Part shown: positions 42,085-50,543 of the stretch, piece after piece
Layout: every line of letters begins with the position of its first letter
Position numbering within the stretch: the first letter of the stretch is position 1
Assembly: GCA_023418995.1 (NCBI GenBank)
Contig: JAEZYP010000020.1
Span: 1 to 64,000, forward strand
DNA: 64,000 nt
Direction: 5' to 3'
Source: Bacillota bacterium
GTDB taxonomy: Bacteria; Bacillota; Clostridia; Oscillospirales; Acutalibacteraceae
Made by a program: the position numbers and the translations under genes
The notes under the pieces: model-generated
The model's database searches: none
The model's input: only the letters and a program-made list of their open reading frames with translations
What the model was told of the DNA's origin: nothing

Positions 42085-42665
42085 GCAAGGCAAAGAGTGT
42101 GATTATCGTCGGCGTGGGCGGTCAGGGAACCCTGCTTGCCAGCCGGGTTTTGGGCAGCGCAATGCTGAGCCGGGGCGTGGATGTCAAGGTCTCCGAAGTG
42201 CACGGCATGAGCCAGCGCGGCGGTTCCGTTGTCACCTATGTTCGCTACGGGGATAAGGTTTATTCTCCGGTCATTGAGCAGGGTGAGGCGGATATTGTTC
42301 TCGCGTTTGAGGCGCTGGAGGCCGCGCGCTTCCTGCCGTGGCTCAAGCCCGGAGGAACCGTAGTCGTCAACACGCAGCAGATTGACCCGATGCCTGTGAT
42401 TACCGGCACCGCCGCGTATCCGCAGGATATTATCGGCGCGGTAAAAGAACAGGGCGTTAAGGTAGTCGCGTTTGACGCGCTTCGCCTGGCGGAGGCGGCG
42501 GGCTCTGTGAAAGCGGTCAATGTCGTATTAATCGGCGCAATGGCCAGCCGGCTGGAAGTCGATAAGGAAGTCTGGATTGAAACCATTCGCGCTACCGTGC
42601 CGCCCAAGTTTATCGATATGAACCTGAAGGCTTTTGAGCTCGGATACAACGCAAAAGAGCTCTGA
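42081..42665 (+). CDS. iorB: Indolepyruvate:ferredoxin oxidoreductase, beta subunit
   Basis: 194-aa gamma/beta-type subunit of the 2-oxoacid:acceptor oxidoreductase. It opens SVIIVGVGGQGTLLASRVLGSAMLSRGVDVKVSEVHGMSQRGGSVVTYVRYG, the classic GGQG and HGMSQRGG motifs. It completes the heterodimer with IorA. The ATG overlaps the iorA stop. The longer frame upstream lies inside iorA and is rejected. Confidence 0.96.
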   Translation: MSKAKSVIIVGVGGQGTLLASRVLGSAMLSRGVDVKVSEVHGMSQRGGSVVTYVRYGDKVYSPVIEQGEADIVLAFEALEAARFLPWLKPGGTVVVNTQQIDPMPVITGTAAYPQDIIGAVKEQGVKVVAFDALRLAEAAGSVKAVNVVLIGAMASRLEVDKEVWIETIRATVPPKFIDMNLKAFELGYNAKEL

Positions 42666-42712
42666 TCATATATTTCTTAGAAATTAAAGGGATAGAAAAG
42701 GGAGTTGTTACG

Positions 42713-44017
42713 ATGCAGGGCAATTATTTTGAGCCGGAGCTGGAATGTGCTTCGCGCGACGTGCTGCACTATATCCAGTCCAAAAAACTGGTCGAAATGG
42801 TGGAGCGCTGCTACAACCATGTGCCGACCTACCGGAAACGGTTTGACGAGCTGGGATTAAAACCCGGCGACATCAAGTCAATCGACGATATCTCCAAGCT
42901 GCCGTTTACCTACAAGGATGATTTGCGGGATAATTACCCGTTCGGGATGTTTGCCGTTCCGAAGGAGGAACTGGTGCGGATTCATGCTTCTTCCGGCACG
43001 ACCGGAAAACAGACGGTCGTCGGCTACACCAAGAACGATATCGACGTGTGGTCGCGCTGCGCCGCGCGCTGCATCGCGGCGGCGGGCGGAACCAAATCGG
43101 ACTACATCCATATTTCCTACGGCTATGGACTTTTCACCGGCGGTATGGGAATCCATTACGGCGCGGAAAAGCTGGGGGCTACGGCGATTCCGGTTTCTAC
43201 CGGCAATACCAGCCGCCAAGTGCTGATCATGCAGGATTTCGGCTCCAATATCCTCTGCTGTACCCCTTCCTACGCCATGTATATCGGAGAAACTATCCGC
43301 GATATGGGAATCGACCCCAAAACGCTGCAGCTGCGCGCGGGCATCTTTGGTGCGGAGCCGTGGACGGAAGAGATGCGCAGGGAGATCGAGCGCCTGCTGG
43401 CGATCAAGGCGTTCGATATTTACGGGCTTTCCGAAATCGCAGGCCCCGGTGTTGCCAGCGAGTGCATGATGCAGAATGGAATGCATATCAACGAGGATAT
43501 GTTCTATCCGGAGGTAATTAACCCGGATACCGGTGAACCCGTTCCGGACGGCGTGTTCGGCGAGCTGGTATTTACCTGCATTGGCAAGGAGGCGCTTCCG
43601 CTGCTTCGTTACCGCACCAAGGATATTTGTAAGCTTGACCGCTCCACCTGCGAATGCGGGCGCACCTTTGTGCGCATGGCGAAGCCGCGCGGCAGAACGG
43701 ACGACATGCTGATTATTCGCGGCATCAACGTGTTCCCCTCCCAGATTGAAAGTGTCTTGCTTGACCTCGGTCTGGCTCCAAATTATCAGCTGGTGATCGA
43801 CCGCACAAATAATCTGGACTCGATGGAGGTTCAGGTCGAAATGAACGAGGAAATGTTCTCTGATACTGTCCGCGACCTGGAGAAGGTCAGCAATAAGATT
43901 TCCGCGGCACTCCAGTCCACCCTGAATGTGGTTGCGAAGGTCCGCCTGCTGGAGCCGAAATCCATTCCCCGTTCCGAAGGCAAGGCAAAAAGGGTCATTG
44001 ATAATCGCAAGCTATAA
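42713..44017 (+). CDS. paaK: Phenylacetate-CoA ligase family enzyme (second copy)
   Basis: 434-aa paralogue of the first ligase. Motifs IHASSGTTGKQTVVGYT, YGLSEIAGPGV, RYRTKDICKL and MLIIRGINVFPSQIE are conserved, but the sequences differ clearly over most of their length, so this is not a recent duplication. The two ligases may act on different aryl acids (for example phenyl- and indoleacetate). It lies 47 bases after iorB and is followed by the ACT gene. Confidence 0.92.
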   Translation: MQGNYFEPELECASRDVLHYIQSKKLVEMVERCYNHVPTYRKRFDELGLKPGDIKSIDDISKLPFTYKDDLRDNYPFGMFAVPKEELVRIHASSGTTGKQTVVGYTKNDIDVWSRCAARCIAAAGGTKSDYIHISYGYGLFTGGMGIHYGAEKLGATAIPVSTGNTSRQVLIMQDFGSNILCCTPSYAMYIGETIRDMGIDPKTLQLRAGIFGAEPWTEEMRREIERLLAIKAFDIYGLSEIAGPGVASECMMQNGMHINEDMFYPEVINPDTGEPVPDGVFGELVFTCIGKEALPLLRYRTKDICKLDRSTCECGRTFVRMAKPRGRTDDMLIIRGINVFPSQIESVLLDLGLAPNYQLVIDRTNNLDSMEVQVEMNEEMFSDTVRDLEKVSNKISAALQSTLNVVAKVRLLEPKSIPRSEGKAKRVIDNRKL

Positions 44018-44089
44018 TCGTATAATAATGTTAATATATAGCAATGTTCATCTTTTTATAAATTAATATTGAACAGGGGAGGAATTACG

Positions 44090-44521
44090 ATGCAAATTAA
44101 ACAGCTGTCAATCTTTGTTGAAAATAAATCCGGCCGCCTTGCGGAAATAACCGAGGCGCTTGCGGCGGCAAATATTGATATCCGGGCCATATCCGTGGCG
44201 GATACGAGCGATTTTGGAATTCTCCGCCTTATTGTAAATAAACCGGATGAAGCAGTGGACGCGCTCAAACAGGCCGGTCTCACGGTTTCGCTGACCAGCG
44301 TGATCGGGATGGGAATTGACGATAAACCCGGCGAGTTCTCCAAAGCGATGCGCTTGCTTGCCGACCACAACATCGGCATCGAGTATATGTACGCGTTTAT
44401 CAGCCGCGATAAGGGCAAAGCCTATACCATCCTTCGCGTGGAGGACAGCGATAAGGCGATTAATGTGCTGTCGGAAAGCAAAATTAAAATCCTGACCCCT
44501 CAGGAGATTTACGGAATGTAA
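44090..44521 (+). CDS. Tandem ACT-domain protein
   Basis: 143-aa protein with two ACT domains: QLSIFVENKSGRLAEITEALAAANIDIRAISVADTSDFGILRLIV (about 3-48) and GMGIDDKPGEFSKAMRLLADHNIGIEYMYAF (about 72-110). ACT pairs bind amino acids. This gene regularly accompanies paaK/ior clusters and may sense aromatic amino acids, allosterically controlling the enzymes. GGGGAGG precedes the ATG at 44090. It is the last gene of the operon. Confidence 0.92.
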   Translation: MQIKQLSIFVENKSGRLAEITEALAAANIDIRAISVADTSDFGILRLIVNKPDEAVDALKQAGLTVSLTSVIGMGIDDKPGEFSKAMRLLADHNIGIEYMYAFISRDKGKAYTILRVEDSDKAINVLSESKIKILTPQEIYGM

Positions 44522-44529
44522 TTTAAAAT

Positions 44530-44573
44530 GAAAACAGCCGTCTTGCAGGTTCTGTAAGACGGCTGTTTTTTTG
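44530..44573 (+). terminator. Terminator of the paaK-ior operon
   Basis: AAAACAGCCGTCTT/AAGACGGCTGTTTT with a further CAG/CTG pairing and T run. The 130 bases to secA2's end include TGTGTAAA/TTTACACA and TGGTAA/TTACCA inverted pairs. Confidence 0.92.
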
Positions 44574-44703
44574 TCTCAATGTGTGCACTTAAAGGTTAAC
44601 TGTGTAAAGGTAAAAGACTTTTATCGTGAAGCAAACCCCGCTCCAATCCGCTTTTACACATAAGTTATGGTAAATCATGGTAAAGTAAATTACCATTACG
44701 GAA

Positions 44704-47043
44704 CTATTTGGAGTTATGTTTTAAAACGTGCTGATAAATTTCCTGTATCGTGAAGACAGTTCCTTTGATTTTGTTCGAAGCGGATTTCATTAAATAGGGA
44801 ATCCGGCTGAACTGAGTGTTGCTGTCGTCTATCATGTAGGTCCAGGTCGTAGTGGCGCCGCTTAAACCGTTTGCTTCCATGTCGATTCCTTCCGCGGTAA
44901 TCCGGTATCGTTTCATGGCAGATAAGACATCGTTACGGATATCTTGCAGCATTTCCTCAAAAGCGGTAATCGCGATTCGGTGATACTCGTCAATCGGATT
45001 TTTACCGCCGATCAGAGTCAGATGAATTCCGTCCCGAACATGTTCCATCGATTCAAGGTACTGCGCCCAGCGCAGATTGATAAAATAAAGGGCGAGCTGC
45101 CGCTCCGCTTTCCGCACGCCGCCGGTTCCAGCCGTAGCAACGAGAGTTTGGTAATATCCGGGGTCGCGGCTCTCCATCAGTTCAGGCTGCTTTTCTTCCA
45201 GCAGAATAGAGTTCCGCACGCTGGTGATAACTTTACGCTGCTGTTCCTGAATGTAGGAGTATCTGCCGAGCATATAACGGGCTTCCGCGTCTTCTCCCTC
45301 CGTGTACTTCTGATATTTTCTGACCAGCTTTAAAACGCCTTGGTTGGTAATGACTTGCTCAGAACTATTTTTGACTCTGGGGTCCTCCATGATGGAATAC
45401 TGCTTTAGCAAGGGATCGTCCAGACTGAGGAAAAGACGGCTTTCCCCGGAATCGCCCTGTCTTCCGGCTCTGCCCCGAAGCTGGTTGTCGATACGCACGC
45501 TCCGGTTCAAGCCAGTTCCGATAACATACAGACCGCCTGCCGCAAGCACCTTTTCTTTGTTCTGTTCATTCGCGCCGCCAAGCTTGATATCGACCCCCCG
45601 GCCCGCCATATTGGTGGAAATGGTTACCCGGTAAGGTTCACCGGCTTTTGCGATAAGCTCCGCTTCCTTTTCGTCATTCTTTGCATTCAATACCGCGTGT
45701 GCAATCTCATCCTCCGTCAGCAAGGAAGAAAGCTGCTCCGACTCTTTTACGCTCTGTGTGCCGACCAGAACCGGCTGTCCGGTTAAATGAGCGCGTTTAA
45801 TTTCCGATGCGACGGTTTTCATTTTTGCCTCATTGGTGCGGAAAAGAACATCGTTATGATCAATTCTTACACAGGGCTTGTGTGGAGGAATGATGTCAAC
45901 ACAGAGTCCGTAGGCGGAGCGAATTTCTTCCGCGGCGCTTTGAATGGTTCCTGTCATGCCGCAAAGGCTTTGGTATCGCAGCAGGAACTCCCGGAGCGTA
46001 ATCGAATTATAAATCATGGAGCTACAGCTGAGACTGAGCTTCTCTTTCGCTTCAACCGCGGTGTGGAGGACATCCGGATATCTGCGGTTTTCCGATACTC
46101 TGCCGGTTAATTCATCAATAATCAAGATCGAATTATTTTTCACCAGATAATCCTTATCCCGCAGCAGCAGAAATCTTGCCTGCAACGCCGCATTTACCAG
46201 CGTGAGTACGTTGATATTTTCCTTCGCAAATAAATCTGTGATTTGCAGAAGGTGTTCGATACGGCGAATTCCGTCATCAGTCAGGTATGCCTGCTTTGCC
46301 GGAGCATTCACTTCCACATCGGTGCTCTTGAGCCTGCTAACCGCATCACTGACGGAGACGGGAGAGACGAGGTCCTCCGGAACCGCTCCGGCGATTACCA
46401 GAGGAATTTTTGCGTCATCAATCAGAATCGAATCCGCTTCATCAACGATTGCACAGTCCTGTTCAAAATCCAAAAAGTCGGCTTTATCCTGGCAGAGAAA
46501 ATTTCGCAAAAAATCAAACCCAGCTTCTTTTGCCGAAACGTAGACAACCGGGCAGCGATAGATTATATGACGTTCGGCTATGGGGGTGGACTGCTGCAAA
46601 TAATCAGCGGGCAAGTCTAAGAATTCATATATCGGCTTAGAAAGCTGACAATCCCGCTTCGCCAGATAATCGTTGAATACCAGCACATGCACTTTTCTGC
46701 CACTTATGGCCAGCACCGCTGCCGCAAGCACTGCTGCCAGCGTTTTTCCCTCTCCGGTTGGCAGTTCAGCGATATGCCCTGATAGCAATGAGACTGCGGT
46801 GGCGATTTGTGTGTCAAAAAGACGATAGCCGAGAGTACGGTATATTACTTCGCTCACCAGCGCAAGAGAAGGAATCCAGTCTTCTTCCTTCTGCGGTTCT
46901 AGCTTTTTCAAAAGTTCGGCTCTATCCTTTAATTGTCCGTCTGTTAATTCATTGAGCGAAATTTGTTTTATCCTCGTGATGAAATCCGAGTACACCAAAG
47001 AAGGCTGTTCTTTCTGAAACAGCCTAAAGATAGATTTTTTCAT
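44704..47043 (-). CDS. secA2: Accessory SecA2-like translocase ATPase
   Basis: 779-aa SecA homologue. Walker A is ELPTGEGKTLA at about 93, Walker B is IVDEADSILID, and motifs NMAGRGVDIKLGG and QLRGRAGRQGDSGESRLFLSLDD complete the helicase core. The preprotein cross-linking and scaffold regions follow. The C-terminal zinc-binding tail of housekeeping SecA is absent, and several motifs diverge, so it is probably a second SecA. No SecY2 or glycosyltransferases are nearby. A 61-aa membrane protein gene lies 48 bases upstream in the same direction and may work with it. The ATG follows AGGAGTG. Confidence 0.88.
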   Translation of the reverse strand: MKKSIFRLFQKEQPSLVYSDFITRIKQISLNELTDGQLKDRAELLKKLEPQKEEDWIPSLALVSEVIYRTLGYRLFDTQIATAVSLLSGHIAELPTGEGKTLAAVLAAAVLAISGRKVHVLVFNDYLAKRDCQLSKPIYEFLDLPADYLQQSTPIAERHIIYRCPVVYVSAKEAGFDFLRNFLCQDKADFLDFEQDCAIVDEADSILIDDAKIPLVIAGAVPEDLVSPVSVSDAVSRLKSTDVEVNAPAKQAYLTDDGIRRIEHLLQITDLFAKENINVLTLVNAALQARFLLLRDKDYLVKNNSILIIDELTGRVSENRRYPDVLHTAVEAKEKLSLSCSSMIYNSITLREFLLRYQSLCGMTGTIQSAAEEIRSAYGLCVDIIPPHKPCVRIDHNDVLFRTNEAKMKTVASEIKRAHLTGQPVLVGTQSVKESEQLSSLLTEDEIAHAVLNAKNDEKEAELIAKAGEPYRVTISTNMAGRGVDIKLGGANEQNKEKVLAAGGLYVIGTGLNRSVRIDNQLRGRAGRQGDSGESRLFLSLDDPLLKQYSIMEDPRVKNSSEQVITNQGVLKLVRKYQKYTEGEDAEARYMLGRYSYIQEQQRKVITSVRNSILLEEKQPELMESRDPGYYQTLVATAGTGGVRKAERQLALYFINLRWAQYLESMEHVRDGIHLTLIGGKNPIDEYHRIAITAFEEMLQDIRNDVLSAMKRYRITAEGIDMEANGLSGATTTWTYMIDDSNTQFSRIPYLMKSASNKIKGTVFTIQEIYQHVLKHNSK

Positions 47044-47091
47044 TCAAAGTACACTCCTGTTATTTATTTTCAATCCGGTCAACAGGAGTGT

Positions 47092-47277
47092 TTATTCCAG
47101 TTTTCGTGTAAATAAAATTACATTGGTACACGTTCCGGCAATTTCGCTGATTAGAACGAATACAAAAAGAAGAAAAAGGGGGATGGGTGGAAGAACAGAA
47201 ATCGAAATAATGAGGATTACCAGAACGGCTGCGAACGCACAGGCAGTAAAAAACAAAAGTTGTACGATGTTCGACAT
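47092..47277 (-). CDS. 61-aa membrane protein upstream of secA2
   Basis: Two hydrophobic helices (about 5-28 and 31-52) with almost no loop between them make up nearly the whole protein. The ATG at 47277 has GGAAG upstream. It is in the same direction as and 48 bases from secA2, so co-transcription is likely. No family is recognised; a SecE- or SecG-like helper role for SecA2 is only a guess. Confidence 0.5.
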   Translation of the reverse strand: MSNIVQLLFFTACAFAAVLVILIISISVLPPIPLFLLFVFVLISEIAGTCTNVILFTRKLE

Positions 47278-47351
47278 GACTTCCGGACTCCCCCTTTTTC
47301 ATTTCTATAATAAGCGCAATATTTAATCCTGTTTGTAAGAATTTAGTCGCT

Positions 47352-48974
47352 CTATTCCTTCCCTGCCTGAATGAAATCGATTCCGGCGCCGTAGGGGTGG
47401 AACACGATTCCGGTTACGCCTTTTGCGGATGCGTAATAATGCTTTTCATAATAAAGGGGATAGAAGATTCCCTGTTGATTTAAATATTTTTCCGCGTTGA
47501 AATAGGCGGCCACCGCGTCGGAGCCGGTTTTGACCTGCGCGTCGTTTAAAATCGCGTCGAATGCCGGGTCGGTCAGGCGCGCCGGATTGCCCGTCGTTCC
47601 GCTTTTGAAAATAGACAGCGCGTCAAGCGGACCGCTGCCGTGAGGCTGAATGGGGCATAGGGCGATGTGAAAGGTTCCGGCATTGATTCGCTGCGCCAGG
47701 GTGCTGTTATCCAACGGCTCTATATTAAAGTAATCGCTGAATTTTGTATTCCAGCTGGCAATCATTTCATTGACCATTAATTTTGCGTAGGCGTTATTGG
47801 GGATAATGACGCTTACGCTTTTCAATTCCTTAAGGGAAAGCTCCGAAAGTCCGGATTTTAGCATATCAGTAGCGTTTTTATCCTCTTTCAGGTAGAACGG
47901 ACCGCCGGTAACCAAAGATAGATAGTTTTTGCCCTCGAATGTGGCGGATGGGCTGACCAGATAATCTGCTTTTGCGATGTCCTGAGGCAAAGGGTTGAGT
48001 ACACCCGCACGGCTGAAGGCTTGTAGAAACGCCTTACGCACATTTAAATTCTTCATATAATCCGATCGCGTGTTAAAGCAAAGCCCCCAGGTCGTATCCT
48101 CAAAGGAGGTCAGCGTACCGCCCGATTCCCGCGCCGCGTGGATTTTATCAGACGGAATTTCGATCGCGTCCACCGCGCCGGAGGTAAGCGCCTTAATCGG
48201 GTCGGAAACATCAGTGCTGCTGTTCCCGATTGAAAATTTCAGGTTGGAGGGCAGCGGCTTTTTGCTGCCGGAATAGGTATCGGAACGAACCAAATTTAAG
48301 TATTTTCCATGATCCCAGCCGTATTTGCCGTCGATTTTAAATGGACCATTGCCAAGAAGATATTTGATTTCCAGACCGTATCGACCGGAGGTGCTCTCAA
48401 AAAAGGTCTGATTACAGGGCATAAAAACCGTGGAAGCTGTTAGAGCGGGAAAATCCGGGTTCGGGTAAGCAAGGCTTACCACTAAGGTACGGTCATCCCT
48501 GGCGGTAACACCCAGCTGGCTTGCCGGCAGCTCCCCGGAATGAACCTCTGTGGCGTTTTTGATGCAGAGCATGGGCGTACAGGTTTTTGAACCGGTTGCG
48601 GGCAGAAGCGCGCGCTGAAACGCGAACACAAAATCCGCTGCGGTCACGGGGGTTTTGCCTTTATCTGCCCATTTCGCGCCGCTTCGCAGGGTGAAGGTGA
48701 ATTCCGTGTTACCCGGGTTGCTCTCCCACTTCTCGGCAACACCGGGATATGGCTTGTTGTCCGGACCCAACCGAACCAAACCTTCATAAAGCGCTTCAAT
48801 CGCGATTATAGCGGAGCTGTCCTCGGCAATCTGCGGGTCGAGTGTTTTCGGTTCGGAGGCGAGATTAAAATTGATTTTTTTATCTGCGTTTTTCGCGGAT
48901 TTTTTCTCACAGGCAGTAAATGATAACAGTATAGTAAGGCAGAGTAGAACTGCCGTAATTCTTTTAAGCGTCAG
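47352..48974 (-). CDS. Oligopeptide-type ABC substrate-binding lipoprotein, CTG start
   Basis: 540-aa SBP_bac_5 protein. The frame upstream of the first GTG/TTG/ATG codon (48779) stays open and encodes a typical lipoprotein signal peptide, ending in the lipobox SFTAC, and the family opening FNLASEPKTLDPQIAEDSSA. The only start placed well behind the GGGAGGG site is CTG at 48974-48972 (six-base spacing). Later landmarks are AEKWESNPGNTEFTFTLRSGAKWADKG and VTAADFVFAFQRAL. No permease or ATPase genes are adjacent, so it is an orphan binding protein. Confidence 0.85.
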   Translation of the reverse strand: MTLKRITAVLLCLTILLSFTACEKKSAKNADKKINFNLASEPKTLDPQIAEDSSAIIAIEALYEGLVRLGPDNKPYPGVAEKWESNPGNTEFTFTLRSGAKWADKGKTPVTAADFVFAFQRALLPATGSKTCTPMLCIKNATEVHSGELPASQLGVTARDDRTLVVSLAYPNPDFPALTASTVFMPCNQTFFESTSGRYGLEIKYLLGNGPFKIDGKYGWDHGKYLNLVRSDTYSGSKKPLPSNLKFSIGNSSTDVSDPIKALTSGAVDAIEIPSDKIHAARESGGTLTSFEDTTWGLCFNTRSDYMKNLNVRKAFLQAFSRAGVLNPLPQDIAKADYLVSPSATFEGKNYLSLVTGGPFYLKEDKNATDMLKSGLSELSLKELKSVSVIIPNNAYAKLMVNEMIASWNTKFSDYFNIEPLDNSTLAQRINAGTFHIALCPIQPHGSGPLDALSIFKSGTTGNPARLTDPAFDAILNDAQVKTGSDAVAAYFNAEKYLNQQGIFYPLYYEKHYYASAKGVTGIVFHPYGAGIDFIQAGKE

Positions 48975-49153
48975 AGGAATCCCTCCCGAAAATTTATAGC
49001 ATAATCATTTTAGCATCTTTTCTAAAGCATTGCAATTCGCTTTGAAAAGACGGCTATTCCACCGGAGTAAATATTATTTCTGCCAGACATCTTTATTATT
49101 TACAGTCTAAAGAGTATAATAAGAATACAAAATTTGGATAGGAGGCATGCAGT

Positions 49154-49540
49154 ATGGCTAATAAAAACGCAAAATTTTATCTTTGCAAGCATTGCGGCAA
49201 CTTTGTAGGAATGATACAAAATAGCGGAGTACCAATGATTTGCTGCGGAGAACCGATGACAGAGCTGGTTCCTAATACCTCGGACGGCGCGGTCGAGAAG
49301 CATCTGCCGGAAATCAGCATTTCGGGAAACGAAGTCACTGTAAAAATTTCCAGCGTGGAGCACCCTATGACCGAAGCGCATTATATCCAGTGGATCTATC
49401 TCGAAACGAAAAACGGAGGTCAGCGTAGGGCGCTTCAACCGGGGGACAAGCCGGAAGCTACCTTCCTTCTGAATGACGATGAAGCCATTGCGGCTTATGC
49501 ATACTGCAATCTTCATGGCCTGTGGGAAACTGCCCTGTAA
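49154..49540 (+). CDS. dfx: Desulfoferrodoxin (superoxide reductase)
   Basis: 128-aa non-heme iron enzyme that reduces superoxide to peroxide without making oxygen, typical of anaerobes. The N-terminal desulforedoxin centre has C11-x2-C14 and C30-C31. The catalytic Fe(His4Cys) site is H50, H70, H76, C118 and H121 (YCNLHGLW). All ligands are present, so it is a two-iron class I enzyme. A TATAAT at 49115-49120 and AGGAGGC precede it. It is a single gene. Confidence 0.97.
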   Translation: MANKNAKFYLCKHCGNFVGMIQNSGVPMICCGEPMTELVPNTSDGAVEKHLPEISISGNEVTVKISSVEHPMTEAHYIQWIYLETKNGGQRRALQPGDKPEATFLLNDDEAIAAYAYCNLHGLWETAL

Positions 49541-49586
49541 TGTTATAACAAGGGCTGATAGATAAGCGTGGGTGAGAGCACCTTGC

Positions 49587-49637
49587 AAAAAAAGTCGGAG
49601 CAACCTACCCGAAAGGGGTTGGCTACTCCGGCTTTTT
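49587..49637 (+). terminator. Terminator after dfx
   Basis: AAAAAGTCGGAG/CTCCGGCTTTTT with an inner CCC-GAAA-GGG hairpin. Beyond it, to about 49795, is a short open stretch (DHLLGLTDAQKNKEMER at 49707-49763) that may be a fragment of a lost gene. Confidence 0.8.
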
Positions 49638-49794
49638 GCTTATCGTCTTCGCTTTTGCGGTAGCTATAAGGGGGCGTAAGACTTATCGGAAAACCAAAAA
49701 AGCAATATGGACCACCTGCTCGGCCTGACGGACGCGCAGAAAAATAAGGAAATGGAGCGATAGCCGAACATGAGGTGCAACGCACCGACTTCGG

Positions 49795-50316
49795 GAAGCT
49801 AGTGTTAGTTTATCCGGATGTAATTCTTCTGATGAATTGTTAACATATGTGCTTGCAGAACTAACAAAAAAATCTTGGCTTAAGGTTTTTTCTAGAATCA
49901 GCCGACCGTTTAGCTATATATTTCATAGAATAATTTTTGGAAAGAATGCTGCCCTCACTGCAATTAGCGGTATAAACAAGACAAATATACCAACTATGAT
50001 TATTCATGGTAAAAAAGATAATGTCGTTGACATAAACGGACCTAGTATTATTTCAAAAAAGAGACAAATAACAAGTAATAAAGTAATCTATGATGCCAAT
50101 GAAAAAGGGCACCTCGATGTTTTTAGAACAGAAGATGCAAGTGAATATATGAAAGCCTTGGACTTTGAATATGAGCAACTTAATAATAAATATAACGGCA
50201 ATATTCCGGATGGACTACTATCTAACTACTATTCAAAAATTGATAAAAGAAAATACTGCGAACTGAATATGGAACTCATGAATACAATCCAAGACTTCTA
50301 TTTAAATAACCTTTGA
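49795..50316 (+). pseudogene. 5'-truncated alpha/beta hydrolase remnant
   Basis: An AT-rich frame is open from about 49795 to 50316. SVSLSGCN near its start may be the end of the nucleophile region and IPTMIIHGKKDNVVDINGP is the classic acid-residue strand of alpha/beta hydrolases, with EKGHLDVF supplying the His. The first ~100 residues of such an enzyme (oxyanion strand and normal GxSxG) are missing and no start with a ribosome site is found. Codon use is much more AT-rich than in dfx or gpmI. I read it as a remnant of a transferred gene; a non-canonical short protein from TTG 49837 cannot be excluded. Confidence 0.6.
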
Positions 50317-50368
50317 TTTTTTTAAGTTAACGGAGCTTACATAATAACGATTAGCAGTTAGCCCGCCA

Positions 50369-50526
50369 AATAAAAAAACATAAAGTTTGGCAGGGAATTC
50401 TTCATGCTCAAATACCATTCGCCCTCCAAACTTCTAGGTTTGGAGGAAAATTTCATGTGTAGCTATTATTTCTATCAATTAAGTGAGGAGGGGCTGCTGC
50501 AAAAACTTCATTTTGCAACGGCCCCT
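50369..50526. repeat. Cluster of three hairpins without coding sequence
   Basis: CCCGCCAAA...GTTTGGCAGGG (about 50370-50400), CCTCCAAAC-TTCTAG-GTTTGGAGG (50423-50446) and GGGGC-TGCT-GCAAAA...TTTTGC-AACG-GCCCC (50490-50526). The last may end gpmI transcription. Its GGGGCTGCTGCAAAA also occurs at 22841-22855. No gene is seen in 50317-50543. Confidence 0.55.
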
Positions 50527-50543
50527 TAAAGTATCATTTTAAC

